DNA from: JAEZDR01 sp039811185
Lineage (GTDB): Bacteria; Bacteroidota; Bacteroidia; Chitinophagales; Chitinophagaceae
Direction of reading: 5' to 3'
Assembly: GCA_039811185.1 (NCBI GenBank)
Contig: JBDHYF010000004.1
Span: forward strand, 112,227-176,226
DNA: 64,000 bases
Numbering within the stretch: position 1 is the first letter of the stretch; the number at the start of each line of letters is the position of its first letter. The notes below the pieces were generated by a model. That model saw only the letters and a program-made list of their open reading frames with translations, was not told the DNA's origin and searched no databases. The position numbers and the translations under genes are program-made. Below, piece by piece: positions 43,019 to 52,567 of the stretch.

Positions 43019-44428
43019 TTATAGTCTTTTATATAGTTCAACATATTGATCAATTGCGTGCTCCCAACTGTGATCGATCGCCATCATTTTCTTTCGCACA
43101 TCCGACATAGCAGCGCTATCGTGGTAAATGTCAACTGCACGACCAATGGAATATACAATATCGCCGACAGACGGATGGTTGAAGGTAATACCCCATCCAT
43201 CATCTCCAATATCAACTACTGTATCTTTCAATCCGCCTACACTTCTTACAATCGGCATGGCGCCGTATTTCATCGCATACATTTGGTTTAACCCGCAAGG
43301 CTCCACGCGGCTTGGCATCAATAAAAAATCTGCTCCCGCATATAACAAGTGGCTCAGCCCTTCGTCGTACCCAATATAACAGTGGTAGCTGTTGGAGAAA
43401 TTATCCCCCAAAATTCTTAACCGGTTTTCCACCTCCCGATCGCCGCTCCCCAAAATCATTACGGATATTTTATCGCCAAGATTGTACAAAGCTGAAACGA
43501 TAGCATCGGGCAAAATGTCTGCCGCTTTTTCCTCTACCAGCCTGCCGATGAATACAAAGAGCGGACGATCCGCATCAAGGCTGTACTTCCGGCAGATTTC
43601 AGCTTTGTTCCGCTTTTTATTTTTATCCGCAGAACTGATGTTGTAGTTCTTTAAAATAAGGGGATCGGTAGCCGGATTCCATACGTCGGTATCAATCCCA
43701 TTTAAGATGCCGGAACACTTCGCCGCTTCCATCTGAAACAAAGTTTCTAATCCGTTGGACTGATACTTCATTTCTTCTAAATAACTGTTACTGACAGTTG
43801 TAACGGCCCAGGCATTTTTTATTCCCGAGGCCAGTGGGTTAATGGTGTTTTTCCAATCGAGCAGCCCTCCTTTCCAGTTATCCCATGCAGGAATGTAACG
43901 GCTTTTATCCCAGCCCATCCATCCCTGATACTGCGCATTATGAATGGTTAATACGGAAGGCAGACTTTGCAAGCGCGAAAACGCAAAGCAATATTTTAGC
44001 ATGAAAGGAATTAGTGCTGTATGATGGTCGTGACAGTGCAACACATCGGGTAAATGTTGCCATTGATTTATCCAGTGCAGCACCGCAATTTGAAACGCTG
44101 TAAACCGCTCGGAATCGTCGTTGTAGCCATAAATGCTTTCACGGTCGAGAAGGCCGCTGATATCTACTAAATACAAATCGAACCCCAACTTGTTTGACGG
44201 CTCTTTAATCACTGTGAAATCGAAGAACCAGTCGCCGAGGTTAGCGCGTCCTTTATGATCTACAACCCAGTTGTTCTCGTAGAGAAACTTTGTACGGTAC
44301 ATGGGCATAACAACTTTTGCTGTATGCCCGGCCTTGTTTAAATACTTAGGCAATGCGCCAACCACATCTCCCAATCCGCCGGCTTTCGCCACCGGATAAC
44401 ATTCGGCACTCACATGAATTATTTCCAT
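43019..44428 (-). CDS. glgA: Glycogen synthase GlgA
   Basis: A 469-residue GT5 enzyme: HVSAECYPVAKAGGLGDVVGALPKYL with the KxGGL ADP-glucose-binding motif, LHCHDHHTALIPFML, LTIHNAQYQGWMGWD, and the C-terminal VFIGRLVEEKAADILPDAI, YIGYDEGLSHLLYAGADFLLMPSRVEPCGLNQMYAMKYGAMPIVRSVGGLKDTV. It extends alpha-1,4-glucan from ADP-glucose. First gene of glgA-glgC. Confidence 0.96.
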   Translation of the reverse strand: MEIIHVSAECYPVAKAGGLGDVVGALPKYLNKAGHTAKVVMPMYRTKFLYENNWVVDHKGRANLGDWFFDFTVIKEPSNKLGFDLYLVDISGLLDRESIYGYNDDSERFTAFQIAVLHWINQWQHLPDVLHCHDHHTALIPFMLKYCFAFSRLQSLPSVLTIHNAQYQGWMGWDKSRYIPAWDNWKGGLLDWKNTINPLASGIKNAWAVTTVSNSYLEEMKYQSNGLETLFQMEAAKCSGILNGIDTDVWNPATDPLILKNYNISSADKNKKRNKAEICRKYSLDADRPLFVFIGRLVEEKAADILPDAIVSALYNLGDKISVMILGSGDREVENRLRILGDNFSNSYHCYIGYDEGLSHLLYAGADFLLMPSRVEPCGLNQMYAMKYGAMPIVRSVGGLKDTVVDIGDDGWGITFNHPSVGDIVYSIGRAVDIYHDSAAMSDVRKKMMAIDHSWEHAIDQYVELYKRL

Positions 44429-44551
44429 CAGCTTCTCAATAATGCGGTTAAGTTATAATCTAATTTACAATAACGGAAAAGAAACTGTGGCTCAACAGAA
44501 TATTCGCCGCTACAATTATCTTTAACGCATAAACAATTATTAAACCATACC

Positions 44552-46219
44552 ATGGAGAGCCGGACTCAACCCACCAACAAAGGCGCTTTAGCTACGCTGG
44601 TTACAGTATTTTTCTTTTGGGGATTTATAGCTGCCGGTAACAGCGTTTTTATTCCCTTTTGCAAACACTATTTTAGCTTAGACCAGTTTCAAAGTCAGTT
44701 AATTGATTTTGCCTTTTATCTCGCCTACTATATCGGCGCATTGGCGTTGTTTGCATTTGGCGCGTTTGGCGGCAAAGACCTTGTAGGAAAATGGGGCTAT
44801 AAAAAAAGCATTGTATTCGGGTTATTGTTTTCTGCCCTCGGCGCCATGGCAATGATTGTAGCCGTTGACGCCAACACTTTCACCGGCATGCTCGCAGGAT
44901 TGTTTGTGGTGGCGTTGGGATTTTCTATTCAGCAAACAGCCGCACAGCCCTTCGCCATTGCGCTCGGCGATCCTTCGAGCGGAGCAAGCCGTGTAAATTT
45001 AGGCGGTGGCATTAATTCTTTTGGAACCGCTATTGGACCGCTGGTTGTTGCCTTTGCCCTGTTTGGAACCACCGCCGCAATTACGGACGAGCAGATCCAA
45101 TCGCTGAGTTTAAACAAGGTGATGGTGCTGTATGCCGCTGTGGGAGCGCTTTTCGTGGCAGCAGCCTTAATGTTCTATTTTTCCAAAAAGGTTCCTGCCG
45201 GGGTTTCGCTCGAAAAAACAGAACCCGCAAACAAGGCACTTGCCGCACTTTTGATAATGACGGGTTTGCTGATAGTGATGTTTAGTCCTGTATTTAGCAG
45301 TTACACAGTTAAAATGGAAGAATTAACCGAAGCCGCTCTTCACAACCTGGAAGCTTACCGATTAAAATGGTTGCTCGGCGCGCTGCTTGTAATTGTAGCT
45401 ACACTACTTGTAGCCACTATCAGCGCAAAAAAAAATCCGAAAGGATGGGGCGCCATGCAACATCCGCAACTGGTACTTGGTATGTTAGGCATTTTTGTGT
45501 ACGTAGGTGTAGAAGTTACCACCGTAAGCAACCTCGGAGAACTATTGCAGCAGCCGGATTTCGGGGGATTTAAATCATCAGAAGTAGCGCCTTTTATCAG
45601 TATGTACTGGGGCAGCCTGATGATAGGCAGATGGACGGGATCTATTGCTGTATTTGAGAGCAGGCAAAAGGTAAAGCAATGGTTGATGGTAATTGTTCCG
45701 CTGGTTGCATTTGGAATTGTAATTGCCGTAATTGCACTTTCTCAATACGATATCAAGCCATTGTTGTACTACATTGTTTGTGTAATTGTACAGATCGTTG
45801 CATTCATTTACAGTAAAGACAAACCATCGAGAACTTTGCTGATATTTTCATTGCTCGGAATGGCTGCCATGATAACCGGCATTCTATCTACCGGCATGAC
45901 AGCGGTTTATGCGTTTTTGAGCGGTGGCTTGTTTTGCAGTATTATGTGGCCGGCAATTTTTCATTTGTCAATTGCAGGACTGGGAAAATATACCACACAG
46001 GGATCTGCATTTTTAATTATGATGATTTTAGGAGGCGGGATTATTCCTCCACTGCAGGGAAAAATAGCCGACTTTGTGCAATCGAAGTCGGTGTTGTCAG
46101 GCTACGGCATTCATCAGTCGTATTGGGTTTCCGCAATCTGTTTTGCCTACCTTGCATTCTTTGCGTTTTTTGTAAAAGGCTCACTTCGAAAAAGAGGGAT
46201 TCAGTTTGAAGAAGAATAA
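44552..46219 (+). CDS. FHS-type MFS sugar transporter
   Basis: A 555-residue transporter with 12 or more membrane helices. FFFWGFIAAGNSVFIPFCKHYFSLDQFQSQLIDFAFYLAYYIGAL is characteristic of the fucose/glucose-galactose (FHS) permease group, and FSIQQTAAQPFAIALG and NLGGGINSFGTAIGPLVVA also match. A long loop between the halves, with PEFSSYTVKMEELTEAAL-like sequence, is longer than in E. coli FucP. It is 9 bp upstream of a ROK sugar kinase, so sugar uptake followed by phosphorylation is a reasonable inference. Confidence 0.9.
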   Translation: MESRTQPTNKGALATLVTVFFFWGFIAAGNSVFIPFCKHYFSLDQFQSQLIDFAFYLAYYIGALALFAFGAFGGKDLVGKWGYKKSIVFGLLFSALGAMAMIVAVDANTFTGMLAGLFVVALGFSIQQTAAQPFAIALGDPSSGASRVNLGGGINSFGTAIGPLVVAFALFGTTAAITDEQIQSLSLNKVMVLYAAVGALFVAAALMFYFSKKVPAGVSLEKTEPANKALAALLIMTGLLIVMFSPVFSSYTVKMEELTEAALHNLEAYRLKWLLGALLVIVATLLVATISAKKNPKGWGAMQHPQLVLGMLGIFVYVGVEVTTVSNLGELLQQPDFGGFKSSEVAPFISMYWGSLMIGRWTGSIAVFESRQKVKQWLMVIVPLVAFGIVIAVIALSQYDIKPLLYYIVCVIVQIVAFIYSKDKPSRTLLIFSLLGMAAMITGILSTGMTAVYAFLSGGLFCSIMWPAIFHLSIAGLGKYTTQGSAFLIMMILGGGIIPPLQGKIADFVQSKSVLSGYGIHQSYWVSAICFAYLAFFAFFVKGSLRKRGIQFEEE

Positions 46220-46228
46220 AATTAAAGT

Positions 46229-47200
46229 ATGAAGCGTATGAATAAACTGGCGCTTGGAATTGACGTTGGCGGAACCAACACCAAGTTTGGGATTGTAAAC
46301 CACCGCGGTGAAATATTGCACAGAGGCGATATTCCAACAACGGGATTTAATAAAGTTGAAGAATATATTGATGCAGTTTACAACGCCGTGGAACCGCTTA
46401 TAGCTGTTGTTGGAAAACAAAATATAAAAGGAATAGGCATTGGTGCGCCCAACGGAAATTTTTACAAAGGAACCATCGAGTACGCACCCAACTTAAACTG
46501 GAAAGGAGTAATTCCCTTTACCCAACTGATGGAAGAAAGATTTCAGCTTCCGGCAGCCCTCACCAACGACGCCAATGCAGCCGCTGTGGGCGAAATGATT
46601 TATGGAGCCGCCAAAGGCATGAAAGATTTTATCACCATCACCCTCGGCACCGGCGTCGGCAGCGGTATAGTCGCAAACGGCAAAATGATTTACGGACACG
46701 ATGGCTTTGCCGGAGAACTCGGACATACCGTTATCATTCCAAACGGACGACCGCATTGGGGCACCTTGCTCAAAGGCTCTCTGGAAGCCTATTGCAGCGC
46801 AACGGGTGTGGGTATTACCGCAAAAGAACTCCTCGAAAAGCCGGAACATCAATCGTCGCTCTTACATCAGTTTGAGGCTGAAAAAATCACCTCAAAAGAA
46901 GTACATGACTGCGCATTGAAAGGCGACAAAACGGCCATCGAAATCTTCAACTTTACCGGTGAAATTCTTGGCAGAGCACTTGCCAACTTTGTGATGTTCA
47001 GCTCGCCAGAAGCCATTATACTTTTTGGAGGATTAACAAAAGCCGGCGACTTCATTCTAAGCCCAACACGCGCGCACATGGAAGCGAACCTGCTTCCCAT
47101 CTTTCAAAAAAAGATAAAAATCCTTTTCAGCGAACTGCGTGAGTCGGATGCAGCTATTCTCGGAGCGAGTGCTTTAATTTGGGATTTAAAAGTGGCATAA
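46229..47200 (+). CDS. ROK family sugar kinase (glucokinase-like), zinc motif lost
   Basis: A 323-residue ROK protein: phosphate-1 motif LGIDVGGTNTKFGIV, GIGIGAPN, catalytic LTNDANAAAVGE, TLGTGVGSGIV, and FGGLTKAGDFIL. In most ROK kinases GH is followed by a CxCGxxGCxE zinc site; here that segment reads GHTVIIPNGRPHWGTLLKGSLEAY, with all three cysteines replaced. It is the second gene after the FHS transporter and is most likely the kinase for the imported sugar. Confidence 0.88.
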   Translation: MKRMNKLALGIDVGGTNTKFGIVNHRGEILHRGDIPTTGFNKVEEYIDAVYNAVEPLIAVVGKQNIKGIGIGAPNGNFYKGTIEYAPNLNWKGVIPFTQLMEERFQLPAALTNDANAAAVGEMIYGAAKGMKDFITITLGTGVGSGIVANGKMIYGHDGFAGELGHTVIIPNGRPHWGTLLKGSLEAYCSATGVGITAKELLEKPEHQSSLLHQFEAEKITSKEVHDCALKGDKTAIEIFNFTGEILGRALANFVMFSSPEAIILFGGLTKAGDFILSPTRAHMEANLLPIFQKKIKILFSELRESDAAILGASALIWDLKVA

Positions 47201-47202
47201 GG

Positions 47203-47715
47203 TTACTGCCGGAAAAGCGCCGACGTAAACACCGACTTCGAAACCTGCAGGTGCCAGCCGGTGCAGCCTTCATGCTCCGTAACAGTGGCCAGCACGCTGA
47301 GCACCGCTGAATGTTGACGTGAATGATGTTTATGCGTGGTACACACCCAGTTTACAGGAAGTACAAACACCGGAACGCGCAAACTGTCGCTTAGGTTGTT
47401 ATCCGATACAAACCCCACAAGACAATCATCGCGAAACACCAACAGCATTTCAGGTAATGGTGACGACGTGATTCCGTTTTGTATTTCGGGTTTGTAAACG
47501 GCCCACAGCTTTCCAATTGATGTTGGACTCATTGTTTCCACCTGCTGAATAATCGATAACGGCACACCATAATCTTCAAGCGTAGGTTCTTCTTCATAGC
47601 GCAATAAAAAGGTGCCGGCATTCGTTTGGCTATGGGCAGAACCCGCCATCAATAAAAAGCCTAAAGCACTCAATTGGAAAAACCATATAACAATTTTAAA
47701 TCTCCACTTTTTCAT
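47203..47715 (-). CDS. Exported hypothetical protein
   Basis: A 170-residue protein with an N-terminal signal peptide (MKKWRFKIVIW then a leucine/alanine-rich stretch ending GSAHSQ). The mature part has LLRYEEEPTLEDYGVPLSIIQQVETM and a His-rich segment CTTHKHHSRQHSA with two cysteines, so a metal site is conceivable. I do not recognise the family. Its stop is 2 bp beyond the convergent ROK stop. Confidence 0.62.
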   Translation of the reverse strand: MKKWRFKIVIWFFQLSALGFLLMAGSAHSQTNAGTFLLRYEEEPTLEDYGVPLSIIQQVETMSPTSIGKLWAVYKPEIQNGITSSPLPEMLLVFRDDCLVGFVSDNNLSDSLRVPVFVLPVNWVCTTHKHHSRQHSAVLSVLATVTEHEGCTGWHLQVSKSVFTSALFRQ

Positions 47716-47783
47716 CGTTCACATTTCTTCCCCTTCCGATGCAAGATGTGAACCAAGCTGGCTTCTGAAACAAAAAACTTTTC

Positions 47784-50700
47784 TTAGTCGTCTTTTCGCG
47801 CGGGTATGGAAGCGGGCTTTTTCAGAGGAGGAACTCTGCCCCAATCTCTTGAATAACTGAGCCCAATCCCCTGCCTGTTTCGCCGGCCAATTGCCGTTTT
47901 ACTGATATCGAGACTGCTTTTGCTGAAGATAATAGCGCGGAGTTTTTTATCGTTTGTGAGAATAAATTCTGCCGAAACATCGGGTAGTAACTGCAAATTT
48001 CCTGTTTGGGCAGCAGCCGTGTTGCCCACATAAAAGTCGAGATCGCTTCCAACTGAAATAATGATTCGACCATCAAGCAGTTTCTTGTTCAGCTTCAGGT
48101 TAACGCGCTGTCGGTCGATGTTTGCATTTTCGTTCGATGGCACCGTTGTAAATAACTGAGAACTGCTGTACAGCGAGCCGCCGATTTCAAATTGCAGGCT
48201 TTTGTCGCCCGTCCATTTAAACAGCAAGTCGCTAACCATTTTATTGATCTGGTTGGATATCTGTTGTGAAATTGAGTTTAGCGTAATTTTCTTTACGTCG
48301 ATACCGGTGCGGATTTCGCCATAAGGTGCGAAAGACTTAAAAACGATTAGCCAGGTTACCTGCTTCACCATTTCGCTTGGGTCATTCTCGAGTTTATTTA
48401 GAAACTGAGCGAAAGTAGGGTCGTTGCGGAAAGCGAGTGTGGAAGGGAAGTCTATCCGGAAATCGATCTTCGGGCTTTCGAGTTTTCCGGTCAGCATTGC
48501 AATCACATATACATCGCCTTTATAGGCTTTCAGGTTGCCACTGATGTCGATATTCTGATTATTGATTAAATCGTTAAGGCTGATGTTCTCAGCCGTGTAC
48601 TGTGCGCTTAAATTGATTTTCGCATCCGATGCATCGCCAGACCATTCAATGTAGTTATCAACTCCTTCTTTCAGAATGAATTTCTTTGGAATGAAGGATT
48701 GAAAATTAAAATCGTAGGATCCGGAAAGGATGTTATAGCGGCCATTCAATCTTACGTTGCCGTTGTTGATATCCATTCGCAGCCGGCCATTTCCCACTGC
48801 TTTAATGATGTCTCCGGAAAGGTCGTCCAAAATAATATCTACCTGGGCAACCTCGGTCGCAACGAGGTCGAGGTGCACACTCAGCCGTGTTTTGGATCCG
48901 TTTGAAGCAGCCTGACTGATGGTTGTACCGTGCTCGTAAAACACAATGAAATCTGCCTCTCCGCTTTCTTTGCTTGTGGACGGCGGCAAAACAATGTGTG
49001 TAGAATCGGTTGTTTGGGCATTAATCACCATCACAATATCATCTTCATTGCCCTTTAAGCTCATGTTTACTTTACCAATGGCTTTGCCGTAGAAGTTCGG
49101 GTTTTGCCCGGCCGATGTTTCTAATGCCAGGATGCTGTTCGACGACATCTCAAAATCGTATCGCATGTTTTTAAAACCCTGCTCGTAAAGTTTCCCGCGC
49201 AGATACCCGTTGTTGCCGTTGCGGTCCTTCAATTCGATGATTCCAAAATCAATTCCGTCGGCTTCAAAAAGAATATTGGCAGTATCGATGAAATAATCCA
49301 CGTTGGTGTAGTTCACATTTACCGCCGCTTTACTCAACGCAACTTCGCCTGTAATGATTGGCGCAGCTACATTTCCGCCGATGTGAAGGTCGCCCCACGC
49401 TAAGCCCTTCAGATTGGAAAACACACCGGACACATACTGATTAATGAGACTGATGTTTGCGCCATTTAAACTCAACACCGTCTCGAAAGCCTCATCAGCA
49501 GGAGCTTTCAGGTCGTAGCTGCCTTCTGCAAAAAAGCTGTAGAGGTCGTTTGGCGATTGTACGCTGAATGTAACTTTCGAATCGTTGTTTGGGTAGTATG
49601 CCTGCACCTTCACTATTCCAATACTATCGCTGTTCATTTTAAATTCTTCAGCAATCACGTCTGCACTAATCTTCAATCTGTCAAAAACATCGCTTACTTC
49701 CAACGTGCCTGTTGCCGTTCCCTGTAGTCTGGGCTCGATAAAAACGAACGGTACAAAATCGCCGAGATTAATCTTTTGCAATCCAATTTCCAGCGTGTTT
49801 TTCGGGCCGCCATTTTCATTTTTCGAGTGAACGGAAAACTCCTGGTCGCCGGAACTAAACACAACATTCGAAGCAGTGAGAACCGACTTCCGAAGCGTGA
49901 TGGTACCATGGTCTTGCAAATACCATTTTCTGTCGTTTAAAACAAAAGATGATGGGTTCACATCAATCGATAAGCCGTCGTTAAAGGTGGTCACCTCTGC
50001 GTTAAATTCAGCCGCATTTAAAGTGGTGTTTGCACGCGTGGTAAGGTGGATTTTACTAAGGTCGTTTTGAGAACTGACAGTAAATTTCGTATTGGGAAAA
50101 CGAACGCTGTCTTTTATAATTACATTATCTACCTCACCGTTGATATCTAACCGGCTGAGGCTGCCTTCCGCTTCAATAAAAGCGCCTTCTACAATGTAAG
50201 TGTTGTATGTAAACAACGGAACTTTGGCAGCAACGCTGAGGGTGCTGTCAACACCATTTACCCGGCCTGAAATTGAACTGTTATTCAAACCGCCGATTCT
50301 ACTGTCGAATAAATGAATATATTTTTCAAAGGCCGCTGTTTGTACATTGAATCGAAAGTTTTGTTTGGGAAGGTACTTGCCGGGATAAGCAATATAGGCG
50401 GGATAATACCGATTTAGAAACGCTTGTAGGCTTGAGGGTAGCTGCATGATGGAAAAATCTCCTTCAACCGAAACGGAAAAGTCATCGCTTAGCACGCTTA
50501 ACTTTTTTACCGAAGCTTCATTTTCCGAATAAACGGAAAGCGAATCGAAGCTAACGGACACGGAGTCGTGACGCAGGCTTGCGTTGAGCAATTTTGCATA
50601 ACCGGAAAATTCATCAATATTCCTTCCTGAAAAATTTAAGTCGAAGAGTCCCGTTAGTTGAAGTCGATGATTGATAAAATTCAGTTTGGCAAGGTCGGCG

Positions 50701-52529
50701 TTTACGAGGTCGCCAAGGATATTAAAGCGCGGAATGTCGTTTGTGAAATCGATTTCGAGCGAGCTGGTAAAGTTGAAGTTGTCGTCGTCGGCTTTCAGTT
50801 CACCGTTGAAATAACTTTTCTGAAAAAGACCGTTGAGGTTGATGTCTTGATAATTATAGTTGTTGAATGACAGCTCCGCTACGTGACCGGTGATGCTCGT
50901 TGTCATCGTTGCTTTGTCGAAGCCGATTCCTTCTACAAAGCCATCGAAGGTTACGCCGCCAATCAATGGTTCTTTAATAAATCTTCCAAGTTGGAATCTA
51001 TTGCTTTTTATGGAGCCTTTGTATTCTGGCTCCTTTTTGAGCACCAGTTTAATATCGGTTGAGAAGTTGCCCAGAGCGGTTGTTATGTCTCCGGTTGCAA
51101 AGAAGTCGTAAATGGTGCCGGAGAAATTACCCTGGAAGCCCACGCTGCCAAGGGCCGGCAGGTCGGGTGTTTTAAGTTTTTTTACGGCCGGAAAAACATC
51201 GGATATGTCGCGATATGTGGTTTGGGCAATACCGTTGCGCAACGTAAAGTATGTTTTGTCGATGTCGGGTAAGCCTTTCGATGTAAGTGTTCCTTTTAAA
51301 GAAGTACCTGAGCCATTGCGGAGCAGGAGGTTTTGAATTTTAAAATTTTCTACGGTTCCTGAAAAGTTTCCCGAAATGTCGAATGCTTTATGCCAGTGCG
51401 ATAGTTCGGGCGCAAAAAAAGCAATGTCGTCGCTGTGAACATGCGAATTTTTGAAACGCGCATCCATTAAAATGTTGGTGATGTAGTCGGCCATGTCATC
51501 ATTAAAATCGCGGTACTTCATGGCGTAATAATCCTCGATTCTGCTTTTGGGTGTATGAATTTTCAGCGATGAAAACTCCATAATTTCCGGCGTCAGCTTC
51601 ATCCGCGCTTGCAGTTTGCTTACTACAAAACCGCTGCGTTCCGATGCAGATAAATCAATCTCGGCCAATAAGGTATTGCTCACAAGCGACACATCTTTCA
51701 ACCGCGCATTGATTCTATTAAAAAGAATATATCGCCCGTCGAAGTATTTATCCGGCTTGCGTCCAATAAACCGCATATTACCGTCGGTAAGGCTCGTGTT
51801 GAAAAATGTGCCGTTGGTGATGCTTATATTCGACACTTTCAACACTAAGTCAGAGGCTGCCGTATCTTCAGCAACCTTTGGCCGAAGATGGCGCGGCGGA
51901 CGCTTCCCGTCAAATTCTTCAGTTAAAAACTGAGGCCGGTCAAGAACAACTTCGTTAATCAAAAATTGATTGTTATCGAAATTGAGTTGCTGAATATCGA
52001 TCAGTGCACTTCCCGCTTTAATCGTTTGCTTCGTGCCAATCCAATGATCGTCGCTAAGGAATGAAACATTTTTAAAATCGATCTTCTTAAAATCGATGAC
52101 AATTTGCTTTTTCTGCTTGGATGAAGTGTCAGGCTCGCGGGAAAAATGGTCGGCAATAAACTGGTAATTCCAAACTGTATCAGGCCGCCGCAATTTTATT
52201 ACGGCATCTTGTAAACCAATGTATTTCAAAACAATTTTGTCCTTGAAAAAGAACCAGTCGGTAAGCCGCACTTTAAATTCGCCGGCGTATAAAATGGTGT
52301 CTTTTTGCTGATCTCGAATCAGCGTTTTTTCAAGATTTATTTTGTTGAAAAGAGAAAAGCTAACGTGTTGTATGGAAACTTCCGTATTCAGTTCATCCGA
52401 CAAACGGTGAGTAATTTTACCGACAAGATAATTTTGAACCACTTCTGTTTGTACCAGCAGCCATGCAAGCAACAATACAGCAATGGTTGCAAACACAACT
52501 ACCCGCACAATTTTTAAAAAGCGTTTCAA
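47784..52529 (-). CDS. tamB: Translocation and assembly module protein TamB (DUF490)
   Basis: A 1581-residue AsmA/TamB-like protein with one N-terminal membrane anchor (VVVFATIAVLLLAWLLVQT) and a long periplasmic beta-rich body of alternating hydrophobic stretches; the C-terminal DUF490 domain includes GNGRLRMDINNGNVRLNGRYNILSGSYDFNFQ and SLQFEIGGSLYSSSQLFTTVPSNENANIDRQRVNLKLNKKLLDGRI. TamB forms a hydrophobic channel for lipid or outer-membrane protein transport across the periplasm. No tamA-like beta-barrel gene lies next to it. Confidence 0.93.
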   Translation of the reverse strand: MKRFLKIVRVVVFATIAVLLLAWLLVQTEVVQNYLVGKITHRLSDELNTEVSIQHVSFSLFNKINLEKTLIRDQQKDTILYAGEFKVRLTDWFFFKDKIVLKYIGLQDAVIKLRRPDTVWNYQFIADHFSREPDTSSKQKKQIVIDFKKIDFKNVSFLSDDHWIGTKQTIKAGSALIDIQQLNFDNNQFLINEVVLDRPQFLTEEFDGKRPPRHLRPKVAEDTAASDLVLKVSNISITNGTFFNTSLTDGNMRFIGRKPDKYFDGRYILFNRINARLKDVSLVSNTLLAEIDLSASERSGFVVSKLQARMKLTPEIMEFSSLKIHTPKSRIEDYYAMKYRDFNDDMADYITNILMDARFKNSHVHSDDIAFFAPELSHWHKAFDISGNFSGTVENFKIQNLLLRNGSGTSLKGTLTSKGLPDIDKTYFTLRNGIAQTTYRDISDVFPAVKKLKTPDLPALGSVGFQGNFSGTIYDFFATGDITTALGNFSTDIKLVLKKEPEYKGSIKSNRFQLGRFIKEPLIGGVTFDGFVEGIGFDKATMTTSITGHVAELSFNNYNYQDINLNGLFQKSYFNGELKADDDNFNFTSSLEIDFTNDIPRFNILGDLVNADLAKLNFINHRLQLTGLFDLNFSGRNIDEFSGYAKLLNASLRHDSVSVSFDSLSVYSENEASVKKLSVLSDDFSVSVEGDFSIMQLPSSLQAFLNRYYPAYIAYPGKYLPKQNFRFNVQTAAFEKYIHLFDSRIGGLNNSSISGRVNGVDSTLSVAAKVPLFTYNTYIVEGAFIEAEGSLSRLDINGEVDNVIIKDSVRFPNTKFTVSSQNDLSKIHLTTRANTTLNAAEFNAEVTTFNDGLSIDVNPSSFVLNDRKWYLQDHGTITLRKSVLTASNVVFSSGDQEFSVHSKNENGGPKNTLEIGLQKINLGDFVPFVFIEPRLQGTATGTLEVSDVFDRLKISADVIAEEFKMNSDSIGIVKVQAYYPNNDSKVTFSVQSPNDLYSFFAEGSYDLKAPADEAFETVLSLNGANISLINQYVSGVFSNLKGLAWGDLHIGGNVAAPIITGEVALSKAAVNVNYTNVDYFIDTANILFEADGIDFGIIELKDRNGNNGYLRGKLYEQGFKNMRYDFEMSSNSILALETSAGQNPNFYGKAIGKVNMSLKGNEDDIVMVINAQTTDSTHIVLPPSTSKESGEADFIVFYEHGTTISQAASNGSKTRLSVHLDLVATEVAQVDIILDDLSGDIIKAVGNGRLRMDINNGNVRLNGRYNILSGSYDFNFQSFIPKKFILKEGVDNYIEWSGDASDAKINLSAQYTAENISLNDLINNQNIDISGNLKAYKGDVYVIAMLTGKLESPKIDFRIDFPSTLAFRNDPTFAQFLNKLENDPSEMVKQVTWLIVFKSFAPYGEIRTGIDVKKITLNSISQQISNQINKMVSDLLFKWTGDKSLQFEIGGSLYSSSQLFTTVPSNENANIDRQRVNLKLNKKLLDGRIIISVGSDLDFYVGNTAAAQTGNLQLLPDVSAEFILTNDKKLRAIIFSKSSLDISKTAIGRRNRQGIGLSYSRDWGRVPPLKKPASIPARKDD

Positions 52530-52567
52530 ATAAGTTTAAATTAGCAAAAAAGTAAAAATACTTTCAT

